This document shows, in pieces, positions 44,480-53,075 of a stretch of 64,000 nucleotides of DNA. This DNA is from Mycolicibacterium novocastrense. GTDB lineage: Bacteria > Actinomycetota > Actinomycetes > Mycobacteriales > Mycobacteriaceae. Location of the stretch: assembly GCF_001570485.1 (NCBI RefSeq), contig NZ_BCTA01000052.1, positions 186,001-250,000 of the forward strand, read 5' to 3'. Both the position numbers and the translations under genes were made by a program. The notes under the pieces are model-generated. The model was not told the DNA's origin, searched no databases, and was given only the letters and a program-made list of their open reading frames with translations. The first letter of the stretch is position 1. Each line of letters opens with the position of its first letter.

Positions 44480-45676
44480 TTGAACCGCGCAGTGGCGCTG
44501 CGGATTGCGGCTTGCGGGATCTTGGGGCTGGGTGCTGCCCTGTTGATCGCCGCGCTGTTGCTGTCCACCTACACCCACAGCAAGATCGCCAAGATCCCGC
44601 TGGACCTCGATGCCACGCTGATCAGCGACGGCAGCGGTACGGCCTTCGACCCCGCGTCGCTGAACGCCGAGCGGTTCGTCGTCGACCGGGACGTGCCGAT
44701 GGTCCAACAGGAGCAGCTCACGGTGGAGTCGCCGTCGAACGCCGACGTGGTGACGATGCAGGTGGGCTCCACGCTGCGTCGCACCGACAAACAGCAGGAC
44801 GCGGGCCTGCTGTTGGCGCTGGTCGACACCGTGACCGTCAACCGCAGCACCGCCGAAGCGGTGTCCAGCGAGAGCAATCCGGGCGGCGCGGTGCAGAAAC
44901 CGCGCGCCATGGAGGACGACAAGCCGCCGACCAACATCGCCCTGCCACACGAGGGCCTGGCCTTCCGGTTCCCCTTCGACACCGAGAAGAAGACCTACTC
45001 CGTCTTCGATCCGATCGCGCAGAAGGCGTTCGACGCCAACTACGACGGCGAAGAAGACGTCAACGGGTTGACCACCTACCGGTTCACCCAGAACGTCGGC
45101 TACGACTCCGACGGCAAGCTCGTGGAGCCGGTGAAGTACGCGTCGCTCTACGAGGACGACGCCGACAGCGAGGTCACCGCCCGCGCGGCGATGTGGGGTG
45201 TGCCCGGTGAGCCCGACGAGCCGATCACGATGTCGCGGTACTACGCCGCGCAGCGCACCTTCTGGGTCGACCCGGTATCGGGGACGATCGTCAAGAAGGA
45301 CGAGCACGGTTACCACTACTACGCCCGCGAGCCGCTCAAGCCCGAGGTCACGTTCGTCGACTTCAAGGTGACGTTCAACGAGGAGACCGTCGAGTCCCAG
45401 GTCGCCAGCGCCGGCGACGAGCGGGACCGGGTGGCGCTGTGGGGCCGCATCCTGCCGATCACCTTCACCGCGATGGGGCTGGTGCTGCTGGTCGGCGGCG
45501 CGCTGCTCGGCTCGTTCAGCCTGCGCGCGGAGTCCGCGCTGATCGACCCCGGTCTCGACGAGGCCGACCACGGATTCTTCGACACCCAGGGGATCAAGGT
45601 CCCGGGCGCCGAAGCCAAGACCGAGAAGATCCCGACATCTCGACCGACCGACCTGCCCCCGGACAGACCGGTCTGA
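44480..45676 (+). CDS. DUF3068 (PorA-family) membrane protein, Rv0227c-like
   Basis: This 398-residue protein starts at TTG 44480, with AAGGAGG at 44467-44473. It has an N-terminal transmembrane helix (residues 7-29), a large external domain (to about residue 325), a second transmembrane helix (LPITFTAMGLVLLVGGALLG) and a short cytoplasmic tail. The family is restricted to actinobacteria; a corynebacterial relative (NCgl2760) is reported to be needed for lipomannan maturation and lipoarabinomannan synthesis. It lies in the same envelope cluster order as in M. tuberculosis. The enzymatic role is not known. The next gene begins at or just after its stop, so the two are likely translated together. 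Confidence 0.88.
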   Translation: MNRAVALRIAACGILGLGAALLIAALLLSTYTHSKIAKIPLDLDATLISDGSGTAFDPASLNAERFVVDRDVPMVQQEQLTVESPSNADVVTMQVGSTLRRTDKQQDAGLLLALVDTVTVNRSTAEAVSSESNPGGAVQKPRAMEDDKPPTNIALPHEGLAFRFPFDTEKKTYSVFDPIAQKAFDANYDGEEDVNGLTTYRFTQNVGYDSDGKLVEPVKYASLYEDDADSEVTARAAMWGVPGEPDEPITMSRYYAAQRTFWVDPVSGTIVKKDEHGYHYYAREPLKPEVTFVDFKVTFNEETVESQVASAGDERDRVALWGRILPITFTAMGLVLLVGGALLGSFSLRAESALIDPGLDEADHGFFDTQGIKVPGAEAKTEKIPTSRPTDLPPDRPV

Positions 45677-45708
45677 TCGGGCGGTCGGTCGTCGGACCGG
45701 CCTACGCA

Positions 45709-47352
45709 TTGGTGCTCGCCCTGGTGGTGACGGCGCCGCTGCTCGCACCCGGGTATCTGCTGTTGCGTGACGCGGTGTCCACACCGCGCTCGTATCTGTC
45801 CGACGCCGCGCTCGGATTGTCCGAGGCCGCACCGCGGGCCCTTCCGCAGGACTTCTTCATGGCCGTCGTGTCGTCGGTGGTCGACGGCGGGGTGGTGGCC
45901 AAGGCGTTGCTGGTCGCGGGCCTGTGGCTGGCCGGCTGGGGTGCGGCGCGGTTGGCCGCCGCGCTGATTCCCGAGTCGGGGCTCGCCGGTCAGTGCGTGG
46001 CGGCGACGGTTGCGGTGTGGAACCCGTATGTCGCCGAGCGGCTACTGCAGGGGCACTGGAGCCTGCTCGTCGGCTACGGGTGCCTGCCGTGGGTCGCCGC
46101 GGCCGTCCTGCAGATGCGGGAGTCGGCGCGGTGGGCTCCGGTGTGGGCGTTGGCGTTCTGGATGGCGCTGGCCGGGCTGACGCCCACCGGGCTGATGCTG
46201 GCGGCGACCGTCGCGCTCGCGGGTGTTTTCGTGCCCGGCGACGGGTGGGCGCGGTGGCGGTGTGCGGGCCTGGCGACGGCGATGACGGTCGTGGCGGCGC
46301 TGCCGTGGCTGGTCGCGGCGACGGTGTCGCAGTCATTGGAGTCGTCGCAGGCCGACGGCGTCGTCGCGTTCGCCGCGCGCGCCGAGCCGGGCCTGGCAAC
46401 GCTGTTCAGCCTGGCCGGGTTGGGCGGCATCTGGAACGCCGACGCGGTACCACCCTCGCGCACAACGCTTTTCGCGATCGTTGGCACCGCGGTGTTGCTC
46501 GGTGTGGTCGCCCTCGGCTTACCGGTCGTACTGCGTCGACCGGCGGCCGTTCCGCTGATGGTCCTGGCCGGGGCTGCGGTCGTGGTGCCCGCGCTAATGG
46601 CCACCGGCCCCGGGCTCATCCTGCTCGAGGCGGCGGTTCGCGCCCTGCCCGGCCTGGGGGTGGTCCGCGATGGGCAGAAGTGGGTGGCGTTGGCGATGCC
46701 CGGCTATGCGGTGGCCGGGGCGGCGGCGGTGGTCTTCGCGCGACGCTGGTTGCCGGCGGCGGCGACCGCGGCGCTGTGCTGCGTCGTGCTGATCGCGACG
46801 CTGCCGGACCTGGCGTGGGGGGTCGGCGGCCGGGTCGCGGCCGTGCAGTACCCGCCGGGATGGGCGAAGATGGCCGCGATCATCAACGCCGACCCGCGCA
46901 CGGTCGCGGTGATGCCGATGGGCAGCATGCGCCGTTTCGAGTGGGCGGGCGAGGCTCCGGTGCTCGATCCGCTGCCCCGGTGGGTGCGCGCCGACGTGTT
47001 GACCACCGGCGATCTGCAGATCGGCGAGCGGACCGTGTACGGGGAAGGTCAGCGTGCGCGCGACGTGCAGGAGATTCTCGTCGAGAGCGCCGACCGTCAA
47101 CTGCTCGCCGACGCGGGCGTCGGATGGGTCGTGGTTGAATCCAGCGGCGTCGAAACCGGCGGTCCGACAGAGCGTTTGCCCTTGCCCGTGGCCTACACCG
47201 ATGAGGACCTCACGCTGTATCGCGTCGGTGGATCATCGCCGCCGGCCGACGGCCGGGCCGTCGTGGTGGCCGCTCATCTGGCGTGGCTGGCGATGCTTCT
47301 CGCCGGCGCGGGCCTGTCGCTGTTCGCGACGATGGCTAGACGACGCCGCTGA
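45709..47352 (+). CDS. Multi-transmembrane protein, Rv0226c-like
   Basis: This integral membrane protein of about 547 residues has around ten helices over the first 420 residues and an external C-terminal region (VRADVLTTGDLQIGERTVYG; VGWVVVESSGVETG) before a final helix. Its layout resembles GT-C-type polyprenyl-phosphate-dependent transferases, but no DxD-type motif can be fixed with confidence. The start is uncertain: TTG 45709 is the first standard codon in a sensible place, while CTG 45673, which overlaps the upstream stop as CTGA, would restore the full first helix and match the 576-aa Rv0226c better. The 3' end overlaps the convergent glycosyltransferase by 17 bp. It is part of the Rv0228-Rv0224c envelope cluster. 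Confidence 0.82.
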   Translation: MVLALVVTAPLLAPGYLLLRDAVSTPRSYLSDAALGLSEAAPRALPQDFFMAVVSSVVDGGVVAKALLVAGLWLAGWGAARLAAALIPESGLAGQCVAATVAVWNPYVAERLLQGHWSLLVGYGCLPWVAAAVLQMRESARWAPVWALAFWMALAGLTPTGLMLAATVALAGVFVPGDGWARWRCAGLATAMTVVAALPWLVAATVSQSLESSQADGVVAFAARAEPGLATLFSLAGLGGIWNADAVPPSRTTLFAIVGTAVLLGVVALGLPVVLRRPAAVPLMVLAGAAVVVPALMATGPGLILLEAAVRALPGLGVVRDGQKWVALAMPGYAVAGAAAVVFARRWLPAAATAALCCVVLIATLPDLAWGVGGRVAAVQYPPGWAKMAAIINADPRTVAVMPMGSMRRFEWAGEAPVLDPLPRWVRADVLTTGDLQIGERTVYGEGQRARDVQEILVESADRQLLADAGVGWVVVESSGVETGGPTERLPLPVAYTDEDLTLYRVGGSSPPADGRAVVVAAHLAWLAMLLAGAGLSLFATMARRRR

Positions 47353-48496
47353 CGTACTGGCCGCGGTGCACCGATTCCAGCACGGTGCGCATCGCCTCGG
47401 CGCTCTGCTGCCAGGAGAACTCACCGCAGCGAACGTGTGCCTTGGCTCCGAGTTGCTCGCGCAACACGTGATCGGACAGCAGTTCTGCCAAACCGTCGAC
47501 CAGGCCGTCGAAGTCGTCGACCAACACGCCGGTCACACCGTCGACGATGGAATCGGTCAGCCCACCGGACGACCGGTAGCCGATCGTGGGCACCGAATGC
47601 TGACCGGCCTCGATCACCGCCAGCGCCCAGCCCTCTTTGCGTGATGGCAGCACATGCACCCAGGCCTCTTGCAGCACACGGTGTTTCGCCTGGTCGTCGA
47701 TGTGGCCGTGAAACGTCACCGCATCGGAGATGCCGAGCAGCGCGGCATGTTCGACAAGGCGCTGCTCCCACCAGCCGCCACCCACGACGTCGAGCGTCAG
47801 CCCCGGGAAGCGCGCCCGCAGCGCGGCGACAGCCTCGAGCGCGTCCTCGATCTGCTTGTGCGGCACCAGACGTGACAGCACCACGACCCGCGGGGCCGGC
47901 GCGCGCCGCGCGGACAACGTCGAGGCCGGCGCCTCGTCGAGCCCGTTGCGCACCACCGCGATCTGTCCGTGCCGCACCCCCAGCGCGGCCAGGTCGCGCG
48001 ACGACGGCAGCGACACCGTGACGTACTGGTTGCGCCGGTGCGCGCGCGGCGAGAGCCTCGATTCGACGAACCAGCCGATTCGGCCCTTCACCGGCCCGGC
48101 CACCGGCCACTGCTCGCGGTGGCAGTGGTGCACGAGTACGGCGACGCGCCGACCGTAGGCCAGTCGCGCCATGAACGGGATGCCGTTCTGGGTGTCGATC
48201 ACCACGTCGGGCCGCACACGGCGCAGCGGTCCGAGCCCGATGCGCGCCAACACCATCGCCAGCCCCGCCCAGATGTAGACCGTGTGGCGCCCACCGCCGC
48301 GACTGATCCGGACCCCGTCGACGACCTCGCGACGCGCGGCGCCCGGGTAGCGCGCGGTGCGCAGCGTGACCTCGACACCTGAAGCGGCCAACTGCGCGCC
48401 GATGCGCTGCAGGTAGGCCTCGCTCCCGCCACCCTGAGGGTGGCCGGTGTCGCGCCAGCACAGCAGCAGCACCGATCGAAGCGGACGGTCAGACAT
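47336..48496 (-). CDS. GT4 family glycosyltransferase (Rv0225-like)
   Basis: This 386-residue GT-B-fold retaining glycosyltransferase matches Rv0225 (384 aa). The acceptor-domain loop reads HPQGGGSEAYLQRIGAQLA, followed by VVIDTQNGIPFMARL. The nucleotide-sugar domain shows VVVLSRLVPHKQIEDAL, FHGHIDDQAKHRVL and the E-x7-E motif in PSRKEGWALAVIEAG. It is cytoplasmic or membrane-associated, probably acting on a polyprenyl- or lipid-linked glycan for the cell envelope. Donor and acceptor are unknown. The start ATG 48496 is preceded by TACGCT seven bases upstream and no ribosome site, so the mRNA is probably leaderless. Confidence 0.88.
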   Translation of the reverse strand: MSDRPLRSVLLLCWRDTGHPQGGGSEAYLQRIGAQLAASGVEVTLRTARYPGAARREVVDGVRISRGGGRHTVYIWAGLAMVLARIGLGPLRRVRPDVVIDTQNGIPFMARLAYGRRVAVLVHHCHREQWPVAGPVKGRIGWFVESRLSPRAHRRNQYVTVSLPSSRDLAALGVRHGQIAVVRNGLDEAPASTLSARRAPAPRVVVLSRLVPHKQIEDALEAVAALRARFPGLTLDVVGGGWWEQRLVEHAALLGISDAVTFHGHIDDQAKHRVLQEAWVHVLPSRKEGWALAVIEAGQHSVPTIGYRSSGGLTDSIVDGVTGVLVDDFDGLVDGLAELLSDHVLREQLGAKAHVRCGEFSWQQSAEAMRTVLESVHRGQYVSGVV

Positions 48497-48503
48497 CGCC
48501 AAC

Positions 48504-48534
48504 AGCGTAGTCCGATCGCGTCGCTGCGTAGTCT
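48504..48534. promoter_or_regulatory. Back-to-back leaderless promoters for the GT4 and methyltransferase genes
   Basis: In the 46-bp divergent gap, TACGCT on the minus strand (48509-48504) ends seven bases before the GT4 ATG. TAGTCT on the plus strand (48529-48534) ends eight bases before the methyltransferase ATG. Both fit TANNNT -10 boxes and neither gene has a Shine-Dalgarno sequence. The promoters must share overlapping upstream DNA. Confidence 0.5.
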
Positions 48535-48542
48535 TCGGTTCC

Positions 48543-49334
48543 ATGCCAGTTCCGGACCGCTTCGCCGAGCGGGCGACGCTGTCCCGGTCGCTGCGCCTGC
48601 TCGCGGAGTTCCGCTTCGAGCAACCCGACCCCGCACGGTTCTACGGCGCGCTCGGCGAGGACACCGCCGAGATGGTCGCCGATCTGTGGCTCGATGCGGA
48701 CGGATCGACGCCGGCCGGTCGGATCGTGCTCGACGTCGGCGGTGGCCCGGGCTATTTCGCGGAAGCCTTTTCGGACAGGGGTTTTCGCTATATCGGCGTC
48801 GAGCCGGATCCGGCCGAGATGCATGCCGCGCCCGGAACGGCGACCGCGGCCACCTCTGTGCGGGCCTCGGGGATGGCATTGCCGTTCGCCGACGACAGCG
48901 TCGACATCTGCCTGTCGTCGAACGTCGCCGAGCATGTGCGGCACCCGTGGCGGATGGGCGCCGAGATGCTGCGGGTGACCAGGCCCGGCGGGTTGGTGGT
49001 GCTGTCCTACACGGTGTGGCTGGGCCCGTTCGGCGGGCACGAGACCGGGTTGTGGCATTACCTCGGCGGCGCTCGCGCCGCGCGACGGTATACCCGCAGG
49101 CACGGCCATCGGCCGAAGAACAACTACGGCTCGTCACTGTTCGCGGTGTCGGCCGCCGACGGGCTCGACTGGGCGGAAAGCACCGGCGCGCTCGTCGCCG
49201 CTTTTCCCCGCTACCACCCGCGATGGGCCTGGCCGCTGACCCGGGTACCGGTGCTGCGGGAGTTCCTGGTCAGCAATCTGGTGCTGGTGCTGAGCCCCCC
49301 GACTGCAACAGGTTCTCGTTTTGCGCCGGGATAG
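48543..49334 (+). CDS. SAM-dependent methyltransferase (Rv0224c-like, MtrP-type)
   Basis: This 263-residue class I methyltransferase has SAM motif I IVLDVGGGPGYFAEAF near residue 60, acidic loop YIGVEPDPAEM, motif LSSNVAEHVRHPWRM and RPGGLVVLSYTVWLGPFGG. The C-terminal half is rich in aromatic residues. The corynebacterial relative MtrP is reported to be needed for efficient transport of trehalose mycolates, and the surrounding genes are the same set; the methylated substrate is not established. It starts at ATG 48543; longer in-frame starts would run through the divergent promoter region and overlap the GT4 gene. Aldehyde dehydrogenase follows after 14 bp. Confidence 0.86.
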   Translation: MPVPDRFAERATLSRSLRLLAEFRFEQPDPARFYGALGEDTAEMVADLWLDADGSTPAGRIVLDVGGGPGYFAEAFSDRGFRYIGVEPDPAEMHAAPGTATAATSVRASGMALPFADDSVDICLSSNVAEHVRHPWRMGAEMLRVTRPGGLVVLSYTVWLGPFGGHETGLWHYLGGARAARRYTRRHGHRPKNNYGSSLFAVSAADGLDWAESTGALVAAFPRYHPRWAWPLTRVPVLREFLVSNLVLVLSPPTATGSRFAPG

Positions 49335-49341
49335 GTAATGT
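49304..49341 (+). promoter_or_regulatory. KstR-like site and leaderless -10 box before the aldehyde dehydrogenase
   Basis: TGCAACAGGTTCTC (49304-49317) matches the KstR consensus TNNAACNNGTTNNA except for the last base and covers the -35 position. TAATGT (49336-49341) ends seven bases before the ATG at 49349, so the transcript is probably leaderless. Repression by the sterol regulator KstR is a prediction. Confidence 0.5.
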
Positions 49342-49348
49342 GACGGCC

Positions 49349-50824
49349 ATGACACAGAGCACCGCGTTCAAGACCCAATGGGACAAGCTGTTCATCGGCG
49401 GTAAGTGGGTCGAACCGGCCACCTCCGATGTGATCGAGGTGCACTCCCCGGCGACCGGTGAACTGGTGGGCAAGGTGCCGCTGGCGTCGGCCGCCGACGT
49501 CGACGCGGCCTGCGCCGCCGCCCGCAAGGCGTTCGACGAGGGTCCCTGGCCGCACAAGTCGCCGCAGGAGCGTGCCGCGGTGCTGGCGGCGGCGGTGAAG
49601 CTGATGGAGGAGCGCGGCGACGAGCTGAAGTTCCTGCTGGCCGCCGAGACCGGTCAGCCGCAGACCATCGTCGACATGATGCAGTACGGCGCGGCGATGT
49701 CGTCGTTCCAGTACTACGCGGGTGCGGCCGACAAGTTCTCCTGGAAGGAGATCCGCGACGGCATCTACGGCCAGACGATGGTCGTGCGGGAACCGATCGG
49801 CGTGGTCGGTGCCGTCACCGCGTGGAACGTGCCGTTCTTCCTGGCCGCCAACAAGCTCGGTCCGGCGCTGCTGGCCGGCTGCACCGTGGTGCTCAAGCCC
49901 GCCGCCGAGACACCGCTGTCGGTGTTCGCGATGGCCGAGATGTTCGCCGAGGCCGGCCTGCCCGAAGGGGTGCTGTCGATCGTCCCGGGCGGCCCCGAGA
50001 CCGGTCGCGCGCTGACCGCCAGCGACCAGATCGACAAGTACACGTTCACCGGCAGCTCCGCGGTCGGCAAGGAGATCGCCAAGATCGCCGCCGAGAAGCT
50101 CAAGCCGTGCACGCTCGAGCTGGGCGGTAAGTCCGCCGCGATCATCCTCGAGGACGCCGATCTGGACTCGACCCTGCCGATGCTCGGGTTCTCGGGTGTG
50201 ATGAACAGCGGGCAGGCCTGCGTCGCGCAGACGCGCATCCTCGCGCCCCGGTCCCGCTACGAGGAGGTCGTCGAGAAGGTCGCCAACTTCATCGGCGCCA
50301 TGCCGGTCGGCCTGCCCGACGATCCCAACGCGGCGATCGGCCCGCTGATCTCCGAGAAACAGCGCGACCGCGTCGAGTCCTACATCAAGAAGGGTGTGGA
50401 AGAGGGCGCCCGCCTCGTCACCGGCGGCGGACGGCCCGAGGGTCTGGACAACGGCTGGTTCGTTGAGCCGACCGTCTTCGCCGACGTCGACAACTCGATG
50501 ACGATCGCCCAGGAGGAGATCTTCGGACCCGTGCTGGCGGTCATTCCGTATGAGACCGAAGAGGACGCGATCCGTATCGCCAACGATTCGGTGTACGGGC
50601 TGGCGGGCTCGGTGTGGACCACCGACAACAAGAAGGCGCTCGAGGTCGCATCGAAGATCCGCACCGGCACGTACGCGGTCAACATGTACGCGTTCGATCC
50701 CGGTGCTCCGTTCGGCGGTTACAAGAACTCCGGCATCGGCCGCGAGAACGGCCCCGAGGGCATCGAGGCCTACGTCGAGCACAAGAGCGTGCTGCTGCCG
50801 TTCGGCTACACCCCCGAGGACTAG
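49349..50824 (+). CDS. NAD(P)-dependent aldehyde dehydrogenase (Rv0223c-like)
   Basis: This 491-residue ALDH-superfamily enzyme oxidises an aldehyde to the carboxylic acid. Key residues visible are Glu257 in LELGGKSAA and Cys291 in NSGQACVAQTRI, with AWNVPFFLAANKLGPALLAG, FTGSSAVGKEIAK and QEEIFGPVLAVIPY. The length is close to Rv0223c (487 aa). The start ATG 49349 is preceded by a leaderless-type promoter and a KstR-like site, which suggests use in sterol or lipid breakdown. The 3' end overlaps the convergent FadE gene by four bases. Confidence 0.92.
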   Translation: MTQSTAFKTQWDKLFIGGKWVEPATSDVIEVHSPATGELVGKVPLASAADVDAACAAARKAFDEGPWPHKSPQERAAVLAAAVKLMEERGDELKFLLAAETGQPQTIVDMMQYGAAMSSFQYYAGAADKFSWKEIRDGIYGQTMVVREPIGVVGAVTAWNVPFFLAANKLGPALLAGCTVVLKPAAETPLSVFAMAEMFAEAGLPEGVLSIVPGGPETGRALTASDQIDKYTFTGSSAVGKEIAKIAAEKLKPCTLELGGKSAAIILEDADLDSTLPMLGFSGVMNSGQACVAQTRILAPRSRYEEVVEKVANFIGAMPVGLPDDPNAAIGPLISEKQRDRVESYIKKGVEEGARLVTGGGRPEGLDNGWFVEPTVFADVDNSMTIAQEEIFGPVLAVIPYETEEDAIRIANDSVYGLAGSVWTTDNKKALEVASKIRTGTYAVNMYAFDPGAPFGGYKNSGIGRENGPEGIEAYVEHKSVLLPFGYTPED

Positions 50825-52656
50825 AACGCGTCTTCCGGCACATCCATGGCGTCCAGACCGATGGTCTCGATGATCCCTCGCGCAGCGGTCAACAGCGGCA
50901 ACATGTGCTCGGCGAAGAAGTTCGCCGCCGCGACCTTGCCGGTGTAGAACGCCCGGTCGCTGTCGGAGACGTCGCCGTCGAGGGCCGCGAGCGCGATCTC
51001 GGCCTGGTGCAACAACAACCAGCCGATCACCAGGTCGCCGACGGCGAGCAGGAACGGCACCGATCCCAGGCCGATGCGGTACAACTCGCGCGGGTTCTCC
51101 TGCGCCGAGACCAGGTATCCCGTCATGGCCGCGACCATTGCCTGCACGTCCTGCAGCGCGGAGGCCAGCCGGGCGCGCCCGCCGGCGAGTTCTGCACGCG
51201 CGATGTCACTGCGGACGAACTCCTGGATCTGACCGGCCAGATGCGCCAGCGCCGCACCCTGGTCACGGGCGATCTTGCGGAAGAAGAAGTCCTGCGCCTG
51301 GATCGCGGTGGTGCCCTCGTAGAGGGAGTCGATCTTGGCGTCGCGGATGTACTGCTCGATCGGATAGTCCTGCAGGAAGCCCGAACCGCCGAACGTCTGT
51401 AGGGATTCGGTCAGGCACTGGTATGCCCGTTCCGATCCCACACCCTTGACGATCGGCAGCAGCAGATCGTTGATGCGCCCGGCCATCTCGGCGTCGGCCC
51501 CGGAGACGATCTGCGCGACGGCGGGGTCCTGGTGGGCCGCGGTGTAGAGGTAGAGCGCCCGCAGGCCCTCGGCATAGGACTTCTGCGTCAGTAGCGCGCG
51601 GCGCACATCCGGGTGGTGCAGGATGGTCACCCGCGGCGCGGTCTTGTCGGTCATCTGGGTCATGTCCGCGCCCTGCACACGGGTCTTGGCGTAGTCCAGC
51701 GCGTTGAGATAACCCGTCGACAACGTGGCAATCGCCTTGGTGCCCACCATCATCCGGGCGTACTCGATGACCTTGAACATCTGGGCGATGCCGTTGTGGG
51801 AGTCGTTGACCAGCCATCCGACGGCGGGCACACCGTGTTGACCGAAGGTCAGCTCGCACGTCGCCGACACCTTCAGCCCCATCTTGTGCTCGACGTTGGT
51901 GACGAAGACGCCGTTGCGCTCGCCGAGCTCGCCGGTCTCGGGGTCGAAGTGGAACTTCGGCACGATGAACAGGCTCAGGCCCTTGGTGCCCGGTCCCGCG
52001 CCCTCGGGGCGGGCCAGCACGAGATGCACGATGTTCTCGAACAGGTCGCCGGCGTCGCCGTTGGTGATGAACCTCTTCACGCCGTCGAGATGCCATGTGC
52101 CGTCGGACTGTTGGACGGCCTTGGTGCGGCCGGCTCCCACGTCGGAACCGGCGTCGGGTTCGGTCAGGACCATCGTCGCGCACCAGTCGCGTTCCACCAT
52201 CAGCGCGGCCCAGTGTCGCTGTAGTTCGTTGCCGATGCCGTAAAGGATGTCGGCCATCTTCGATCCGGCCTGATAGATGAAGACCGCCGGATTGCCGCCG
52301 AGGACGAACTCGTTGATCGCCCACTCCACGGCGGCCGGCGCCGCCACGCCGCCGATGTCCTCGGCCATCCCGACGCGGAACCATTCGCCTTGCTGCCAGG
52401 CCCGAAACGACTTCTTGAACGGCTCGGGCAGGGTCACCTCATGGGTGGCCGTATCGAACGTGGGCGGGTGTCGGTCGGATTCGGCGAACGACTCGGCGAG
52501 CGGCCCCTCGGCCTGCCGGGCCGCTTCGTCGAGCATCTGCCGCACCGAATCGCCGTCGAGTTCGCCGAACTCGCCGGTCGCGAGCGCTTTGTCGAGACCC
52601 AGTACCTCGAAGAGATTGAATACGAGATCCCGCACATTGCTTCTGTAGTGGCCCAT
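50821..52656 (-). CDS. FadE5-like acyl-CoA dehydrogenase paralogue
   Basis: This 611-residue acyl-CoA dehydrogenase aligns without gaps to the FadE5 at 26012-27847 over the N-terminal 170 residues and has the same total length and tail. Identical blocks include TEPDAGSDVGAGRTKAVQQ, NVEHKMGLKVSATCEL, DYPIEQYIRDAKIDSLYEG and EGTTAIQAQDFFFRKI; the catalytic Glu447 is kept. Differences cluster at residues 85-160 and 460-560, which line the acyl pocket and the C-terminal domain, so chain-length preference may differ. It starts at ATG 52656 with GAAAGG upstream. It is not the shorter FadE4 (568 aa) of this M. tuberculosis region. A TetR gene is divergent from it. Confidence 0.92.
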   Translation of the reverse strand: MGHYRSNVRDLVFNLFEVLGLDKALATGEFGELDGDSVRQMLDEAARQAEGPLAESFAESDRHPPTFDTATHEVTLPEPFKKSFRAWQQGEWFRVGMAEDIGGVAAPAAVEWAINEFVLGGNPAVFIYQAGSKMADILYGIGNELQRHWAALMVERDWCATMVLTEPDAGSDVGAGRTKAVQQSDGTWHLDGVKRFITNGDAGDLFENIVHLVLARPEGAGPGTKGLSLFIVPKFHFDPETGELGERNGVFVTNVEHKMGLKVSATCELTFGQHGVPAVGWLVNDSHNGIAQMFKVIEYARMMVGTKAIATLSTGYLNALDYAKTRVQGADMTQMTDKTAPRVTILHHPDVRRALLTQKSYAEGLRALYLYTAAHQDPAVAQIVSGADAEMAGRINDLLLPIVKGVGSERAYQCLTESLQTFGGSGFLQDYPIEQYIRDAKIDSLYEGTTAIQAQDFFFRKIARDQGAALAHLAGQIQEFVRSDIARAELAGGRARLASALQDVQAMVAAMTGYLVSAQENPRELYRIGLGSVPFLLAVGDLVIGWLLLHQAEIALAALDGDVSDSDRAFYTGKVAAANFFAEHMLPLLTAARGIIETIGLDAMDVPEDAF

Positions 52657-52746
52657 GACGAGCGCCTTTCGTTCGCGTGGGGCCGAGCGTAGCCGTCCGA
52701 TCCAGCCGCGACCTGCACTTCAGCTCAGGTCACCGTGCCGGTCCAA

Positions 52747-52766
52747 ATTATGGTCTTGCACATAAT
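52747..52766. promoter_or_regulatory. Inverted repeat between the FadE5 paralogue and the TetR gene
   Basis: ATTATG (52747-52752) and CATAAT (52761-52766) form a 6-bp inverted repeat with an 8-base spacer in an AT-richer patch of the 255-bp intergenic region. A TACATT -10-like box follows near 52850 on the plus strand. It is a candidate operator for the TetR protein encoded downstream. The rest of this gap shows no other structure. Confidence 0.35.
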
Positions 52767-52911
52767 CGACGGTCGCGACTCCGCGCGGGCGACCGACACC
52801 GGTACGGGTATCTAGCTGGGCCTATCAAGGTGCGTGTTGTGATGTGGAATACATTAGTTGCTCCTGTGTGTTGCGGGTTTTATGCTCGACGTCATAGCAG
52901 GGAGGCACCCG

Positions 52912-53043
52912 ATGTGGGTCATTGAAGTCAACGTCGCCGGATACCGGTTCACCCATCGCGTGCACGATCGTCGGATCTTTCGACTCAGCCCCCGTACGCT
53001 CGGTTGGCGCCCGGCGCACCTGCGTCGCACGCCCGCAGCTTGA
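52912..53043 (+). CDS. Possible 43-aa small protein upstream of a TetR gene
   Basis: This 43-codon frame starts at ATG 52912, six bases after GGAGG at 52901-52905, one of the best ribosome sites in the window, and stops at 53043. The peptide begins MWVIEVNVAGYRFTHRVHD and ends in a very basic tail (RPAHLRRTPAA). It has no membrane helix. It is followed 32 bp later by the TetR start, so it may be a leader peptide or a small co-expressed protein. No family is recognised. Confidence 0.45.
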   Translation: MWVIEVNVAGYRFTHRVHDRRIFRLSPRTLGWRPAHLRRTPAA

Positions 53044-53075
53044 CCGCGCCATTGGAGGTTGACCTGTCTTCCGTC

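Noticed and set aside
48440..49348. N-terminal extension of the aldehyde dehydrogenase by about 300 codons
   Set aside because: The extension overlaps the methyltransferase in another frame and is Arg-rich without homology; the ATG at 49349 gives the normal ALDH length.
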